DNA from: Collinsella aerofaciens
GTDB lineage: Bacteria; Actinomycetota; Coriobacteriia; Coriobacteriales; Coriobacteriaceae
Assembly: GCF_028207065.1 (NCBI RefSeq)
Contig: NZ_JAQLFP010000001.1
Location: 102,077 to 166,076, forward strand
Direction of reading: 5' to 3'
Length of the DNA stretch: 64,000 nt
Shown here piece by piece: positions 1 through 7,279 of the stretch. The notes below the pieces were generated by a model. It did not search any database. It was not told the origin of the DNA and worked only from the letters and a program-made list of their open reading frames with translations. A program made the translations under genes and the position numbers. Each line of letters opens with the position of its first letter. Position 1 is the first letter of the stretch.

Positions 1-309
1 CTCGCGGTAGCGATCAAAGTGCCCGTGCGTCCAAATGGCTTGCGGGCACAAGCGCCGCGCCTCGGCCGAGGCCATGGCGGAGTGCACGCCAAAGCGACGC
101 GCCTCATACGAACACGTGGACACGACGCCACGCGAATCGGCGTCTCCGCCCACGATGAGCGGCTTTCCGCGCCACTCGGGGTGGTCGAGCATCTCCACGC
201 TCGCAAAAAACGCATCGAGGTCCATGAGGCCCACCGCCGGACCCGTCCAGGGGGGCGGCGTGACGCCCATGGCATCCTCATAACCGTATGTATGTTCGCG
301 TCTTTCCAT
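1..309 (-). CDS. dinB: DNA polymerase IV (DinB), N-terminal part, cut by window edge
   Basis: Reading the minus strand from the ATG at 309 gives 103 codons with no stop, running off the left edge. Residues 30-39 read [10 protein letters not shown], the catalytic carboxylate and steric-gate motif of Y-family polymerases, followed by the expected GKPLIVGG and [12 protein letters not shown] stretches. Pol IV carries out error-prone translesion synthesis. The 29 residues before the motif are longer than in E. coli DinB, so a start at Met14 (270) or Met29 (225) cannot be excluded. There is no Shine-Dalgarno before 309. Instead TATACT lies just upstream, suggesting a leaderless mRNA. The gene is divergent from rpsP. 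Confidence 0.9.
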   Translation of the reverse strand, partial: MERREHTYGYEDAMGVTPPPWTGPAVGLMDLDAFFASVEMLDHPEWRGKPLIVGGDADSRGVVSTCSYEARRFGVHSAMASAEARRLCPQAIWTHGHFDRYRE

Positions 310-315
310 GTCATG

Positions 316-321
316 AGTATA
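316..321 (-). promoter_or_regulatory. Possible leaderless -10 element of dinB
   Basis: TATACT on the minus strand ends 6 nt before the ATG at 309. That is the spacing at which transcription would start at or next to the start codon. No ribosome-binding site and no good -35 are visible. Leaderless mRNAs are common in actinobacteria; assigning one here is inference. Confidence 0.35.
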
Positions 322-353
322 CCGCGCAGCTCATGTGGGGTGCGTGTATGTGC

Positions 354-381
354 TTGCAAATCCCGAATTCTTGTCTAAGAT
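354..381 (+). promoter_or_regulatory. Candidate promoter of the rpsP operon
   Basis: TTGCAA (354-359), a 16-bp spacer and TAAGAT (376-381) resemble a housekeeping sigma promoter. It would leave a leader of about 120 nt before rpsP. The rplS promoter candidate in this window has the same layout (TTGCAG, 16 bp, TATACT). Confidence 0.45.
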
Positions 382-510
382 ATGGATTTGCCCTCGACTA
401 CACCGAAGAAGTTGGTCTCACGGACTTCACCTGCCCGCGTCGATGGCGTATTATGTTCAACTGTTTGTTTGTAGTTGCAGCCTAAAGCTGCTTGGTTGGA
501 GGAGTTTCCT

Positions 511-852
511 TTGGCAGTCAAGATTCGCCTTGCTCGTCACGGCGCTAAGAAGCGTCCGTACTACCGTGTCGTCGTCGCCGATTCCCGCGCCCCGCGTGAC
601 GGTCGTATCATCGAGGAGGTTGGCCGCTACAACCCGATGACCGCCCCCAAGACCATCAACCTCGACCTCGAGAAGATCGCCGACTGGCAGTCCAAGGGCG
701 CTCAGCTCACCGACGCCGTCGCCGCTCTGGTCAAGGCCGCCAACGAGGGCGAGAAGACCGAGACCGTCGTCAAGAAGTCCAAGAAGCAGCTCGCCAAAGA
801 GGCCGAGGCCGCTAAGGCTGCCGCTGAGGCCGCTGAGGGCGCCGAGGAGTAA
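511..852 (+). CDS. rpsP: 30S ribosomal protein S16
   Basis: 113-residue S16, an early-binding component of the small subunit body. The start is TTG at 511, set by GGAGGAG at 498-504 with 6-nt spacing. The N-terminus [25 protein letters not shown] is the family signature. The last 35 residues form a lysine/alanine/glutamate-rich tail not found in the shorter E. coli protein (82 aa), as often seen in actinobacteria. It is first in an operon with khpA, rimM and trmD. An upstream in-frame start at 475 would add residues unlike S16 and lacks a ribosome-binding site. Confidence 0.96.
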   Translation: MAVKIRLARHGAKKRPYYRVVVADSRAPRDGRIIEEVGRYNPMTAPKTINLDLEKIADWQSKGAQLTDAVAALVKAANEGEKTETVVKKSKKQLAKEAEAAKAAAEAAEGAEE

Positions 853-855
853 ATC

Positions 856-1140
856 GTGCCTGAGGTTGACGCTGCACAGCTCGAGGGTGAGGCAATGCTC
901 TCAGATCGCATCGCCGATCTCGTCGAATATCTCGTTGTTCAGATCGTCGACGACCCGGATTCCGTGAGCCTTGAGGTCATCGATGGTGACGACGCCTCTA
1001 CGATCGAGGTTTCTGTCGCCGAGGATGACGTCGCTAAGGTCATCGGCCGTCGTGGCCGTACCATCAAGGCCATTCGCACGCTCGCCCGTGCACTGGCCGC
1101 TCGCCTCGACACTGCTGTCGAGGTAGAGGTTCTGGGCTAG
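856..1140 (+). CDS. khpA: KH-domain RNA-binding protein KhpA
   Basis: Small single-KH-domain protein of 94 residues from GTG 856, with GAGGAG at 844-849 inside the end of rpsP as ribosome-binding site. The GxxG loop with flanking residues, KVIGRRGRTIKAIRTLARAL, is diagnostic. KhpA partners KhpB in binding sRNAs and mRNAs that affect division and envelope synthesis in Gram-positives, and may take part in ribosome assembly here since it sits between rpsP and rimM. An alternative start is ATG 895, giving 81 residues, closer to the usual 75-80. The extra 13 residues therefore remain uncertain. Confidence 0.9.
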   Translation: MPEVDAAQLEGEAMLSDRIADLVEYLVVQIVDDPDSVSLEVIDGDDASTIEVSVAEDDVAKVIGRRGRTIKAIRTLARALAARLDTAVEVEVLG

Positions 1141-1144
1141 GACC

Positions 1145-1666
1145 TTGAGGTCCCAGTACAAAAACATCGCCCGTGTGGTCAAGCCGCACGGAAGGAAGGG
1201 GGAGGTCCTCGCGCAGCCGCTGCGGGGGCTTCCTTCTGTATTAGAGCCGGGTATGCGCGTCGCCCTGACGCCGCCGGCGCTCAAGCGCGACCGCTTTTGC
1301 ACGGTCGTGTCCGTCACCGATACGGGCGATGGCGATCTGGTCTCGTTTGAGGGCATTGACGACTTGACGGCCGCCGAGGGCATCACGGGATGCTATGTGT
1401 TGGCAAATCGTGACGATTTTGAGCTCGATTCACTCGACGCCGCCTATACCGACCTGATGGGTCGCGAGGTGGTCGACGAGCGCTTCGGTTCGCTCGGCAC
1501 GATCGTCGAGATCGTGTCGACGCCCGCTAACGATGTTTGGGTTGTCGAGGGTGATCGGTACGGCGAGGTACTGATTCCCGTGATCGAGCAGGTTGTGCTC
1601 GATCTTCCCGACACAGGAACAATTTCCGTCCACGTTATGGACGGCCTGATCGATATGGACAAGTAG
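1145..1666 (+). CDS. rimM: Ribosome maturation factor RimM
   Basis: 173-residue RimM, which binds S19 and helps mature the 30S head. Its N-terminal reductase-like barrel begins with YKNIARVVKPHGRKGEVLAQPL (the typical KPHGxxGE motif). A PRC-barrel follows from about residue 90 (YTDLMGREVVDERFGSLGTIVEI) and ends in the conserved ...VIEQVVLDLPDTGTISV region. The start is TTG 1145, four bases after the khpA stop, with TAGGA upstream. It is translationally linked to khpA and trmD. Confidence 0.95.
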   Translation: MRSQYKNIARVVKPHGRKGEVLAQPLRGLPSVLEPGMRVALTPPALKRDRFCTVVSVTDTGDGDLVSFEGIDDLTAAEGITGCYVLANRDDFELDSLDAAYTDLMGREVVDERFGSLGTIVEIVSTPANDVWVVEGDRYGEVLIPVIEQVVLDLPDTGTISVHVMDGLIDMDK

Positions 1667-1676
1667 GGAGGACAAC

Positions 1677-2435
1677 ATGCTGATTGAGACCCTTTCGGTC
1701 TTTCCCGAGATGTTTGAGCCCGTCATGTCCACATCGATTTTGGGCCGCGCCCGCAAGGCCGGCCTTTTTGATTTTAAGGCGTATAACCTGCGCGACTGGA
1801 CGCACGACCGCCATCGCACCGTCGATGACGAGCCGTATGGCGGCGGGCAGGGCATGCTCATGAAGGTCGAGCCTATCGCCGAGGCCATCGAGGCCATTAG
1901 CGCAGAGGGTCCCAAGCCCACTGTGGTGTTCTTTACCCCCTGTGGCGAGCCTTTTACGCAGCATGTGGCCGAGCGCCTGCTCAAAAGCGAGCGCCTGCTG
2001 TTTGTGTGCAGTCGCTACGAGGGCGTCGACGAGCGCGCATACGCGTATGCCGATGAGCGCCTGTCGATCGGCGATTACGTGCTCACGGGCGGCGAGCTTC
2101 CCGCTATGGTCGTTGCCGACGCCGTCGTGCGTCTGATTCCCGGCGCCCTTGGTGACGAGATGAGCAACGTCGATGAGTCATTCTCGACCGCCGAGGACGG
2201 TGGCCTGCTCGAGTACGCGCAGTACACCCGTCCCGCCGAGTTCAATGGCGAGGGTGTGCCTCCGGTGCTCGTGAGCGGCGATCATGCCAAGGTTGATGCC
2301 TGGCGCCGCAAGAATGCCATCGAGCGAACCTGCCGCTGGCGTCCCGACCTGATCGAGACGGCGCGCCTTACGCCCGAGGAGCGCGCATTCGCGCAAGAGA
2401 TTCTGGACGCGTCGTATTCACAGAGCGAGGAGTGA
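1677..2435 (+). CDS. trmD: tRNA (guanine-37-N1)-methyltransferase
   Basis: 252-residue SPOUT methyltransferase that makes m1G37 and prevents +1 frameshifting. Visible motifs are the N-terminal ETLSVFPEMFE, DEPYGGGQGMLMKVEP, CSRYEGVDERAY and the trefoil-knot SAM site SIGDYVLTGGELPAMVVADAVVRLIPG. The start ATG 1677 follows GGGAGG with good spacing. This is the canonical rpsP-rimM-trmD cluster, except that rplS, which normally follows, lies 7.8 kb further on. Confidence 0.97.
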   Translation: MLIETLSVFPEMFEPVMSTSILGRARKAGLFDFKAYNLRDWTHDRHRTVDDEPYGGGQGMLMKVEPIAEAIEAISAEGPKPTVVFFTPCGEPFTQHVAERLLKSERLLFVCSRYEGVDERAYAYADERLSIGDYVLTGGELPAMVVADAVVRLIPGALGDEMSNVDESFSTAEDGGLLEYAQYTRPAEFNGEGVPPVLVSGDHAKVDAWRRKNAIERTCRWRPDLIETARLTPEERAFAQEILDASYSQSEE

Positions 2436-2437
2436 GA

Positions 2438-3001
2438 ATGGTTCCATCGCAGCATTCCGTGCTAAAGGGTGCCTTTGAGTGGATCGTGGTCGTCGCGATT
2501 GCACTGGTCGCCACCTTTTTGGTTCGCTCATTTGTGGTTGAACCCTTTGTGGTGCCTACCGGCTCCATGGAGTCCACGATCGAGATTGGCGATCAGATCC
2601 TGGCGCAAAAGGTGAGCCTCGAGCTCGGTCAGCCCGTTAAACAGGGCGATATTGTGGTATTCCACAACCCCGATGGCACCTCCGAGCACGATGTTCTCGT
2701 CAAGCGAGTTATTGCCACGGCCGGCCAGACGGTCGACCTTCAGGACGGCAAGGTCGTCGTCGACGGCCAGGCGCTCGATGAGGACTATACGACCGGCATG
2801 AGCTGGCCGCTTTCGGTCCAGGCCCCTGGCGCTCAGGTGAGCTATCCCTACACCGTTCCCGACGGGTGCGTGTGGGTGATGGGCGACAACCGCGAGAACT
2901 CTGCTGACTCCCGCTATTTTGGCCCGGTCGACCGCTCCGACTTGATCGCCGTGGCGCTTGTGCGCTACTGGCCGCTCAACCGTATCGGCGCTATCGACTA
3001 A
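2438..3001 (+). CDS. lepB: Signal peptidase I
   Basis: 187-residue type I signal peptidase (family S26) that cleaves Sec/Tat signal peptides outside the membrane. Residues 15-34 form one N-terminal transmembrane helix. The catalytic serine is Ser43 in PTGSMESTI and the general-base lysine is Lys89 in DVLVKRVIA. The C-terminal GDNRENSADSRYFGPV box is intact. ATG 2438 is preferred over GTG 2432 because GAGGAG (2427-2432) is then 5 nt upstream. It starts 3 nt after the trmD stop, so it is likely cotranscribed. Confidence 0.95.
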   Translation: MVPSQHSVLKGAFEWIVVVAIALVATFLVRSFVVEPFVVPTGSMESTIEIGDQILAQKVSLELGQPVKQGDIVVFHNPDGTSEHDVLVKRVIATAGQTVDLQDGKVVVDGQALDEDYTTGMSWPLSVQAPGAQVSYPYTVPDGCVWVMGDNRENSADSRYFGPVDRSDLIAVALVRYWPLNRIGAID

Positions 3002-3060
3002 AAACCGCTATAGTACAGTACCTAACCGTGTAATCGTTTCGACGAGGGGATATTAGAGGC

Positions 3061-3972
3061 ATGAACGCTTCATCGCTTTCCTTCCAAGACATCATCCTGC
3101 GCCTCCAGCAGTACTGGGGCGAGCAGGGCTGCGTCATTATGCAGCCCTATGACTCCGAGGTCGGTGCCGGTACCTTCCATACCGCGACCACGCTGCGCTC
3201 GCTCGGTCCCGCCGAGTGGCGCACCTGCTATGCGCAGCCCTGCCGCCGTCCCGCCGACGGCCGCTACGGCGAGAACCCCAACCGCATGCAGCACTACTAT
3301 CAGTTCCAGGTGCTCATCAAGCCCTCGCCGGTCAACGCCCAGGAGCTCTACCTGGGGTCTCTTGCCGCTATCGGTCTGGACCCCAACGACCATGACGTCC
3401 GTTTTGTCGAGGACGACTGGGAGAGCCCGACCCTGGGCGCCTGGGGCCTTGGCTGGGAGGTCTGGCTCAACGGCATGGAGGTCACGCAGTTTACGTACTT
3501 CCAGCAGGTGGGCGGCATCGAGGTCGATCCCGTGCCCGTCGAGATCACCTATGGCCTGGAGCGTATCGCCATGTACGCCCAGGGTGTCAACTCCGTCTAC
3601 GACCTGGTGTGGAGCTATCTGCCCGACGGCACGCCCATGACCTACGGCGACGTGTTCCTCGAGAACGAGCGCGAGTTCAGTGCCTATAACTTTGAGGTCG
3701 CCAACGTCGAGATGATGCGTCAGAAGTTTGACGACTACGAGGCCGAGTGCCACTCCTGCCTGGAGCGCAAACTGCCGCTGCCGGCGTACGACTGCGTCAT
3801 GAAGTGCAGCCATGCCTTCAACCTGCTCGATGCCCGTGGCGCCCTGTCCGCAGTCGAGCGTGCCAACTACATCCTGCGCGTCCGCGCCGTCGCCAAGGCG
3901 TGCTGCGAGGCCTACATGGCCGAGGTCGCCGGAGTCAACGAGAATGCCGATCAGGAAGGCGAGGTGGCGTAA
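3061..3972 (+). CDS. glyQ: Glycyl-tRNA synthetase alpha subunit
   Basis: 303-residue catalytic alpha subunit of the bacterial-type alpha2beta2 GlyRS, charging tRNA-Gly. Family motifs are seen from the start: [53 protein letters not shown] and the class II motif region [29 protein letters not shown]. The start ATG 3061 follows GAGG. The 59-bp gap after lepB shows no convincing T-box. It is paired with glyS 3 nt downstream. Confidence 0.97.
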   Translation: MNASSLSFQDIILRLQQYWGEQGCVIMQPYDSEVGAGTFHTATTLRSLGPAEWRTCYAQPCRRPADGRYGENPNRMQHYYQFQVLIKPSPVNAQELYLGSLAAIGLDPNDHDVRFVEDDWESPTLGAWGLGWEVWLNGMEVTQFTYFQQVGGIEVDPVPVEITYGLERIAMYAQGVNSVYDLVWSYLPDGTPMTYGDVFLENEREFSAYNFEVANVEMMRQKFDDYEAECHSCLERKLPLPAYDCVMKCSHAFNLLDARGALSAVERANYILRVRAVAKACCEAYMAEVAGVNENADQEGEVA

Positions 3973-3975
3973 GCC

Positions 3976-6072
3976 ATGGCAGACGCTAAGGATTTCCTGT
4001 TTGAGATCGGTACGGAGGAGATGCCCTCCGCGCCGCTGAACAATGCCGTCAAGCAGCTCGGCACCATGATCGTCAAGGGTTTGGACGATGCCGGCCTGGC
4101 CCACGGCGAGGTCCGTGTGATCTCGAGCCCGCGTCGCCTGGCTGTGCTCGTTGCCGACGTCGCCACCGCGACCGATGAGGTTCACGAGGTCAAGCGTGGC
4201 CCCGCGGCCAACATTGCCTTCGACGCTGACGGTAACGCCACCAAGGCCGCCCAGGGCTTCGCTCGCAAGTGCGGTGTGGCTGCCGAGGATCTGGTCCGTC
4301 GCGAGGACACCGACGGCCGTGAGTACGTCTTTGCTGAGAAGAACATTCCCTCCGCACCGGCTACGCCGATTCTGACCGCTCTGTGCGAGAAGACCATCAC
4401 CGGCCTGCAGTGGCCCAACTACCGCTCCCAGCGCTGGGGTCACGAGCACGCGACGTTCGTGCGTCCGGTCCGCTGGATTTGCTGCCTTCTGGGCGAGGAT
4501 GTTGTGCCCGTGTCGTTTGCCGACGTGACGAGCGGCAACACCACGCGCGGTCATCGCGTACTTGGCCCTGGTGACCATGTGGTTGCCAGCCCCGCCGTCT
4601 ACGAGCAGGTGCTCGAGGATGCCGGCGTGCTTTCTGCCGAGCGTCGTCGTGAGGCCATCCTCGCCGGTATCGCCGAGGTCGAGGCTGCCCGTCCCGGCTG
4701 CCATGTCGATACGCCCAAGAAGGTCTTCGAAGAGGTCATCAACCTCTGCGAGTGGCCGACGGTGCTCGTCGGTACCTTCGACGAGGAGTTCCTCAAGGTC
4801 CCGCACGAGATCATCTGCGAGTCCATGCTCACCAACCAGCGCTACTTCCCGATCTATGACGGCGAGGGCAAGCTGACGCGTGAGTTCGTGGTCGTCTCCA
4901 ACAGCAAGCCCGAGAACGCCGAGCGCGTGATCGACGGCAACGAGCGCGTCGTGCGCGCCCGTCTGGACGACGCTAAGTTCTTCTACGAGGAGGACCTGAA
5001 GATCTCCCTCGACGAGTTCCGTGAGCGCCTGGCCAAGGTTGCCTTCCAGGAGAAGCTCGGTAGCGTGCTCGCCAAGTCCGAGCGTATTGAGCAGCTCGCG
5101 CTCGCTATTGCCCGCGAGGCCCATCTGGGCGCCCATCTGGCTGCCGATGCCGCTCGCGCCGCGCACCTGTGCAAGGCCGACCTGGTGTCCAACGCCGTCA
5201 TCGAGTTCACGAGCCAGCAGGGCGTGATGGGCGGTTACTACGCCTGCGCGATGGGGGAGAACGACGAGGTCGCTCATGCCATTCGCGATCACTATCGTCC
5301 CCGCTTTGCCGGTGACGAGCTGCCCGAGGGCACCGCTGGCTGCATCGTGGCCTGCGCCGACAAGCTCGATACCATCGCCGGTATCTTTGCCATCGGCGAG
5401 CCCCCGACCGGCTCCTCCGACCCCTACGCGCTGCGTCGTGCCGCTATCGGCATCATCAACATCCTGCGCGACCGTCTGCCGATCGATCCCACGTCGCTGA
5501 TCGATTTCGCCCTTGAGCTCTACAGTGAGCAGGGCATTGAGTTCGACGCCGCCGAGGTCGCCCAGCAGGTTCGCGACTTCTTCCATGGCCGCCTGGTGAG
5601 CATGGCCCGCGACGAGAAGATCCCGGCCGATACCGTTGCCGCCGTCTCCGCGGTGCACATCATTGCCCCGTCCGTCTTCTTCGCCCGCTGCGCCGCCCTC
5701 GACGAGGCCCGCAAGAACGACGCCGAGACCTTCGATAACCTGGCCACCGCCTATGCCCGCGCCGCGCATATCTCCAAGCCCGAGCTGGGTGCGGAGTACG
5801 ACCGTAGCCTGATGGGCGATGCCGAGCTTGCTCTCGCCGACGCCTCCGAGGCCGCTCAGACTGCCGTTGACGCCGCCCTTGCTGCCGAGGACTACCCGGC
5901 CGCATTTGCCGCCCTCGCCGCCCTGCGCGCGCCCATCGACCGTTTCTTCGATGAGGTCATGGTCATGGACAAGGACGAGCAGCTTCGCGATAATCGCCTT
6001 AAGCTGCTCAACCGCTTCGAGGCCGTTTTCTCCGGCATTGCCAACATCGGTGAGCTTGCCCGCAAAAAGTAA
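3976..6072 (+). CDS. glyS: Glycyl-tRNA synthetase beta subunit
   Basis: 698-residue beta subunit, full family length, beginning DFLFEIGTEEMPSA as expected. The central HD-like domain contains ...ERRREAILAGI and HEIICESMLTNQRYFPIYDGEGKL, and the C-terminal anticodon-binding region includes ...VMVMDKDEQLRDNRLKLLNRFEAVF. It recognises tRNA-Gly together with GlyQ. ATG 3976 is 3 nt after glyQ, consistent with coupled translation of the two subunits. Confidence 0.97.
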   Translation: MADAKDFLFEIGTEEMPSAPLNNAVKQLGTMIVKGLDDAGLAHGEVRVISSPRRLAVLVADVATATDEVHEVKRGPAANIAFDADGNATKAAQGFARKCGVAAEDLVRREDTDGREYVFAEKNIPSAPATPILTALCEKTITGLQWPNYRSQRWGHEHATFVRPVRWICCLLGEDVVPVSFADVTSGNTTRGHRVLGPGDHVVASPAVYEQVLEDAGVLSAERRREAILAGIAEVEAARPGCHVDTPKKVFEEVINLCEWPTVLVGTFDEEFLKVPHEIICESMLTNQRYFPIYDGEGKLTREFVVVSNSKPENAERVIDGNERVVRARLDDAKFFYEEDLKISLDEFRERLAKVAFQEKLGSVLAKSERIEQLALAIAREAHLGAHLAADAARAAHLCKADLVSNAVIEFTSQQGVMGGYYACAMGENDEVAHAIRDHYRPRFAGDELPEGTAGCIVACADKLDTIAGIFAIGEPPTGSSDPYALRRAAIGIINILRDRLPIDPTSLIDFALELYSEQGIEFDAAEVAQQVRDFFHGRLVSMARDEKIPADTVAAVSAVHIIAPSVFFARCAALDEARKNDAETFDNLATAYARAAHISKPELGAEYDRSLMGDAELALADASEAAQTAVDAALAAEDYPAAFAALAALRAPIDRFFDEVMVMDKDEQLRDNRLKLLNRFEAVFSGIANIGELARKK

Positions 6073-6106
6073 GCCAGCCTGCGCATAAGCGCAAAAGGAG
6101 CCCCGC

Positions 6107-6982
6107 ATGGATTGCCCGGTCACCGCTCGTCCCACCGTTATCGTTATCTCCGACTCGCTCGGCGATACCGCTTGTGAGGTGGTGCTTGCGGCGTCCGGGC
6201 AATTTGATGAAGGGGCTTTTCGCGTTTTGCGCCTGCCCAAGGTGACCTCCGTGGAGCAGGTCAAGTCATTTGTGGGGCCGCGCGTCGATGCTGACCATCG
6301 CGATGTCGCCGTGTTCCATACCATTGTCGATCCGGCGCTTCGCGCCCGCGTGCTCGATTACCTGGGTATGCTGCATATCCGTTCGGTCGACCTGATCGGC
6401 CCGACGCTTGCCGTGCTGTCGTCGCTCATCGGTGTGCCGCCCAAGTGCGTTGCGGGCGTGATTCACAAGACCGATGACCGCTATTTCCATCGTATCGAGG
6501 CCATGGAGTATTTCGTTGAGCACGATGACGGTCGTGGTTGCGACGATCTGTCGGGTGCCGATATCGTGCTGCTGGGTGTGTCGCGTACATCCAAGACGCC
6601 GCTGTCGATGTATTTAGCCTATCAGGGCTACAAGGTCGCCAATGTCCCACTGGCGCATGGCATGGAGCCGCCCAAGTCGATTTACGAGGTTGACCCGATG
6701 CACCTGTTCGGCCTGATTTCGACCGTCGATGTGATTTCCGAAATTCGCGATAGCCGCTTGGGCGATGACTACGCCCGTGCCGTTGCCGGCTCCTATGCCG
6801 AGCCCGAGAGCGTGCGCGGCGAGCTTGAGGAAGCTCGTGCTCTCATGAAGCGCTTAGGCTGCTTTGTGGTGCGTACCGACGGCAAAGCCATCGAGGAAAG
6901 CGCTGCCGAGATCATTAGCCACTTGGAGGAAATCCAAGATGCCCGTGCCCGCCGCGCCGCCCGCCGAGCCCAGCAAAGCTAG
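6107..6982 (+). CDS. Pyruvate, phosphate dikinase regulatory protein (kinase/pyrophosphorylase, DUF299)
   Basis: 291-residue member of the PSRP/PDRP family. These bifunctional enzymes inactivate PPDK (or PEP synthase) by ADP-dependent threonine phosphorylation and reactivate it by phosphate-dependent dephosphorylation. Features are the N-terminal IVISDSLGDTACEVV, the P-loop-like GVSRTSKTPLSMYLA near residues 154-168, and the C-terminal SYAEPESVRGELEEA. ppdK lies 297 bp downstream on the same strand, which supports PPDK rather than PEP synthase as its target. Start ATG 6107 has AAAGGAG upstream. Confidence 0.92.
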   Translation: MDCPVTARPTVIVISDSLGDTACEVVLAASGQFDEGAFRVLRLPKVTSVEQVKSFVGPRVDADHRDVAVFHTIVDPALRARVLDYLGMLHIRSVDLIGPTLAVLSSLIGVPPKCVAGVIHKTDDRYFHRIEAMEYFVEHDDGRGCDDLSGADIVLLGVSRTSKTPLSMYLAYQGYKVANVPLAHGMEPPKSIYEVDPMHLFGLISTVDVISEIRDSRLGDDYARAVAGSYAEPESVRGELEEARALMKRLGCFVVRTDGKAIEESAAEIISHLEEIQDARARRAARRAQQS

Positions 6983-7044
6983 CTTATTGGGGTAGCTAAA
7001 AATGCCCGTCTCTAAAAGACTACCTAAAAATAATGCACGATATT

Positions 7045-7204
7045 GGTAAAGCGATTTAGCAATAAACTAGCATTTGACCTGCAAGCATCTTGCATTGGTA
7101 TCTTCATAAGGTAACCAACTTTACCTACCGTTTACCGCCATATTTACCACGTTTACCAACCCCCGCGCCCTCTGCGCAAGCCCGCCCAAAACCCGCCGTA
7201 TAGT
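7045..7204 (+). promoter_or_regulatory. ppdK control region: palindrome and phased TTTACC repeats
   Basis: This AT-richer stretch lies between the regulator gene and ppdK. TTGACC (7074-7079) is a possible -35, followed at once by the perfect inverted repeat TGCAAG-CAT-CTTGCA (7080-7094) and TATCTT (7099-7104, though the spacer of 19 is long). Then come four direct TTTACC copies at 7120, 7131, 7143 and 7152, a spacing of 9-12 bp or about one helical turn. A reverse copy GGTAAA lies at 7045-7050. A second -10, TATAGT, is at 7199-7204. The pattern suggests binding sites for at least one regulator; which promoter is used cannot be decided from sequence. Confidence 0.5.
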
Positions 7205-7279
7205 ACCCTCACGGCTCGCATTCGGCGGGTCGATTCGTTACCACGGTCGTGCGCGTAAGTGCATGGAAGGGGAAGTATC

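Noticed and set aside
3002-3060. T-box riboswitch before glyQ
   Set aside because: The gap is only 59 bp and lacks the T-box sequence and a terminator.
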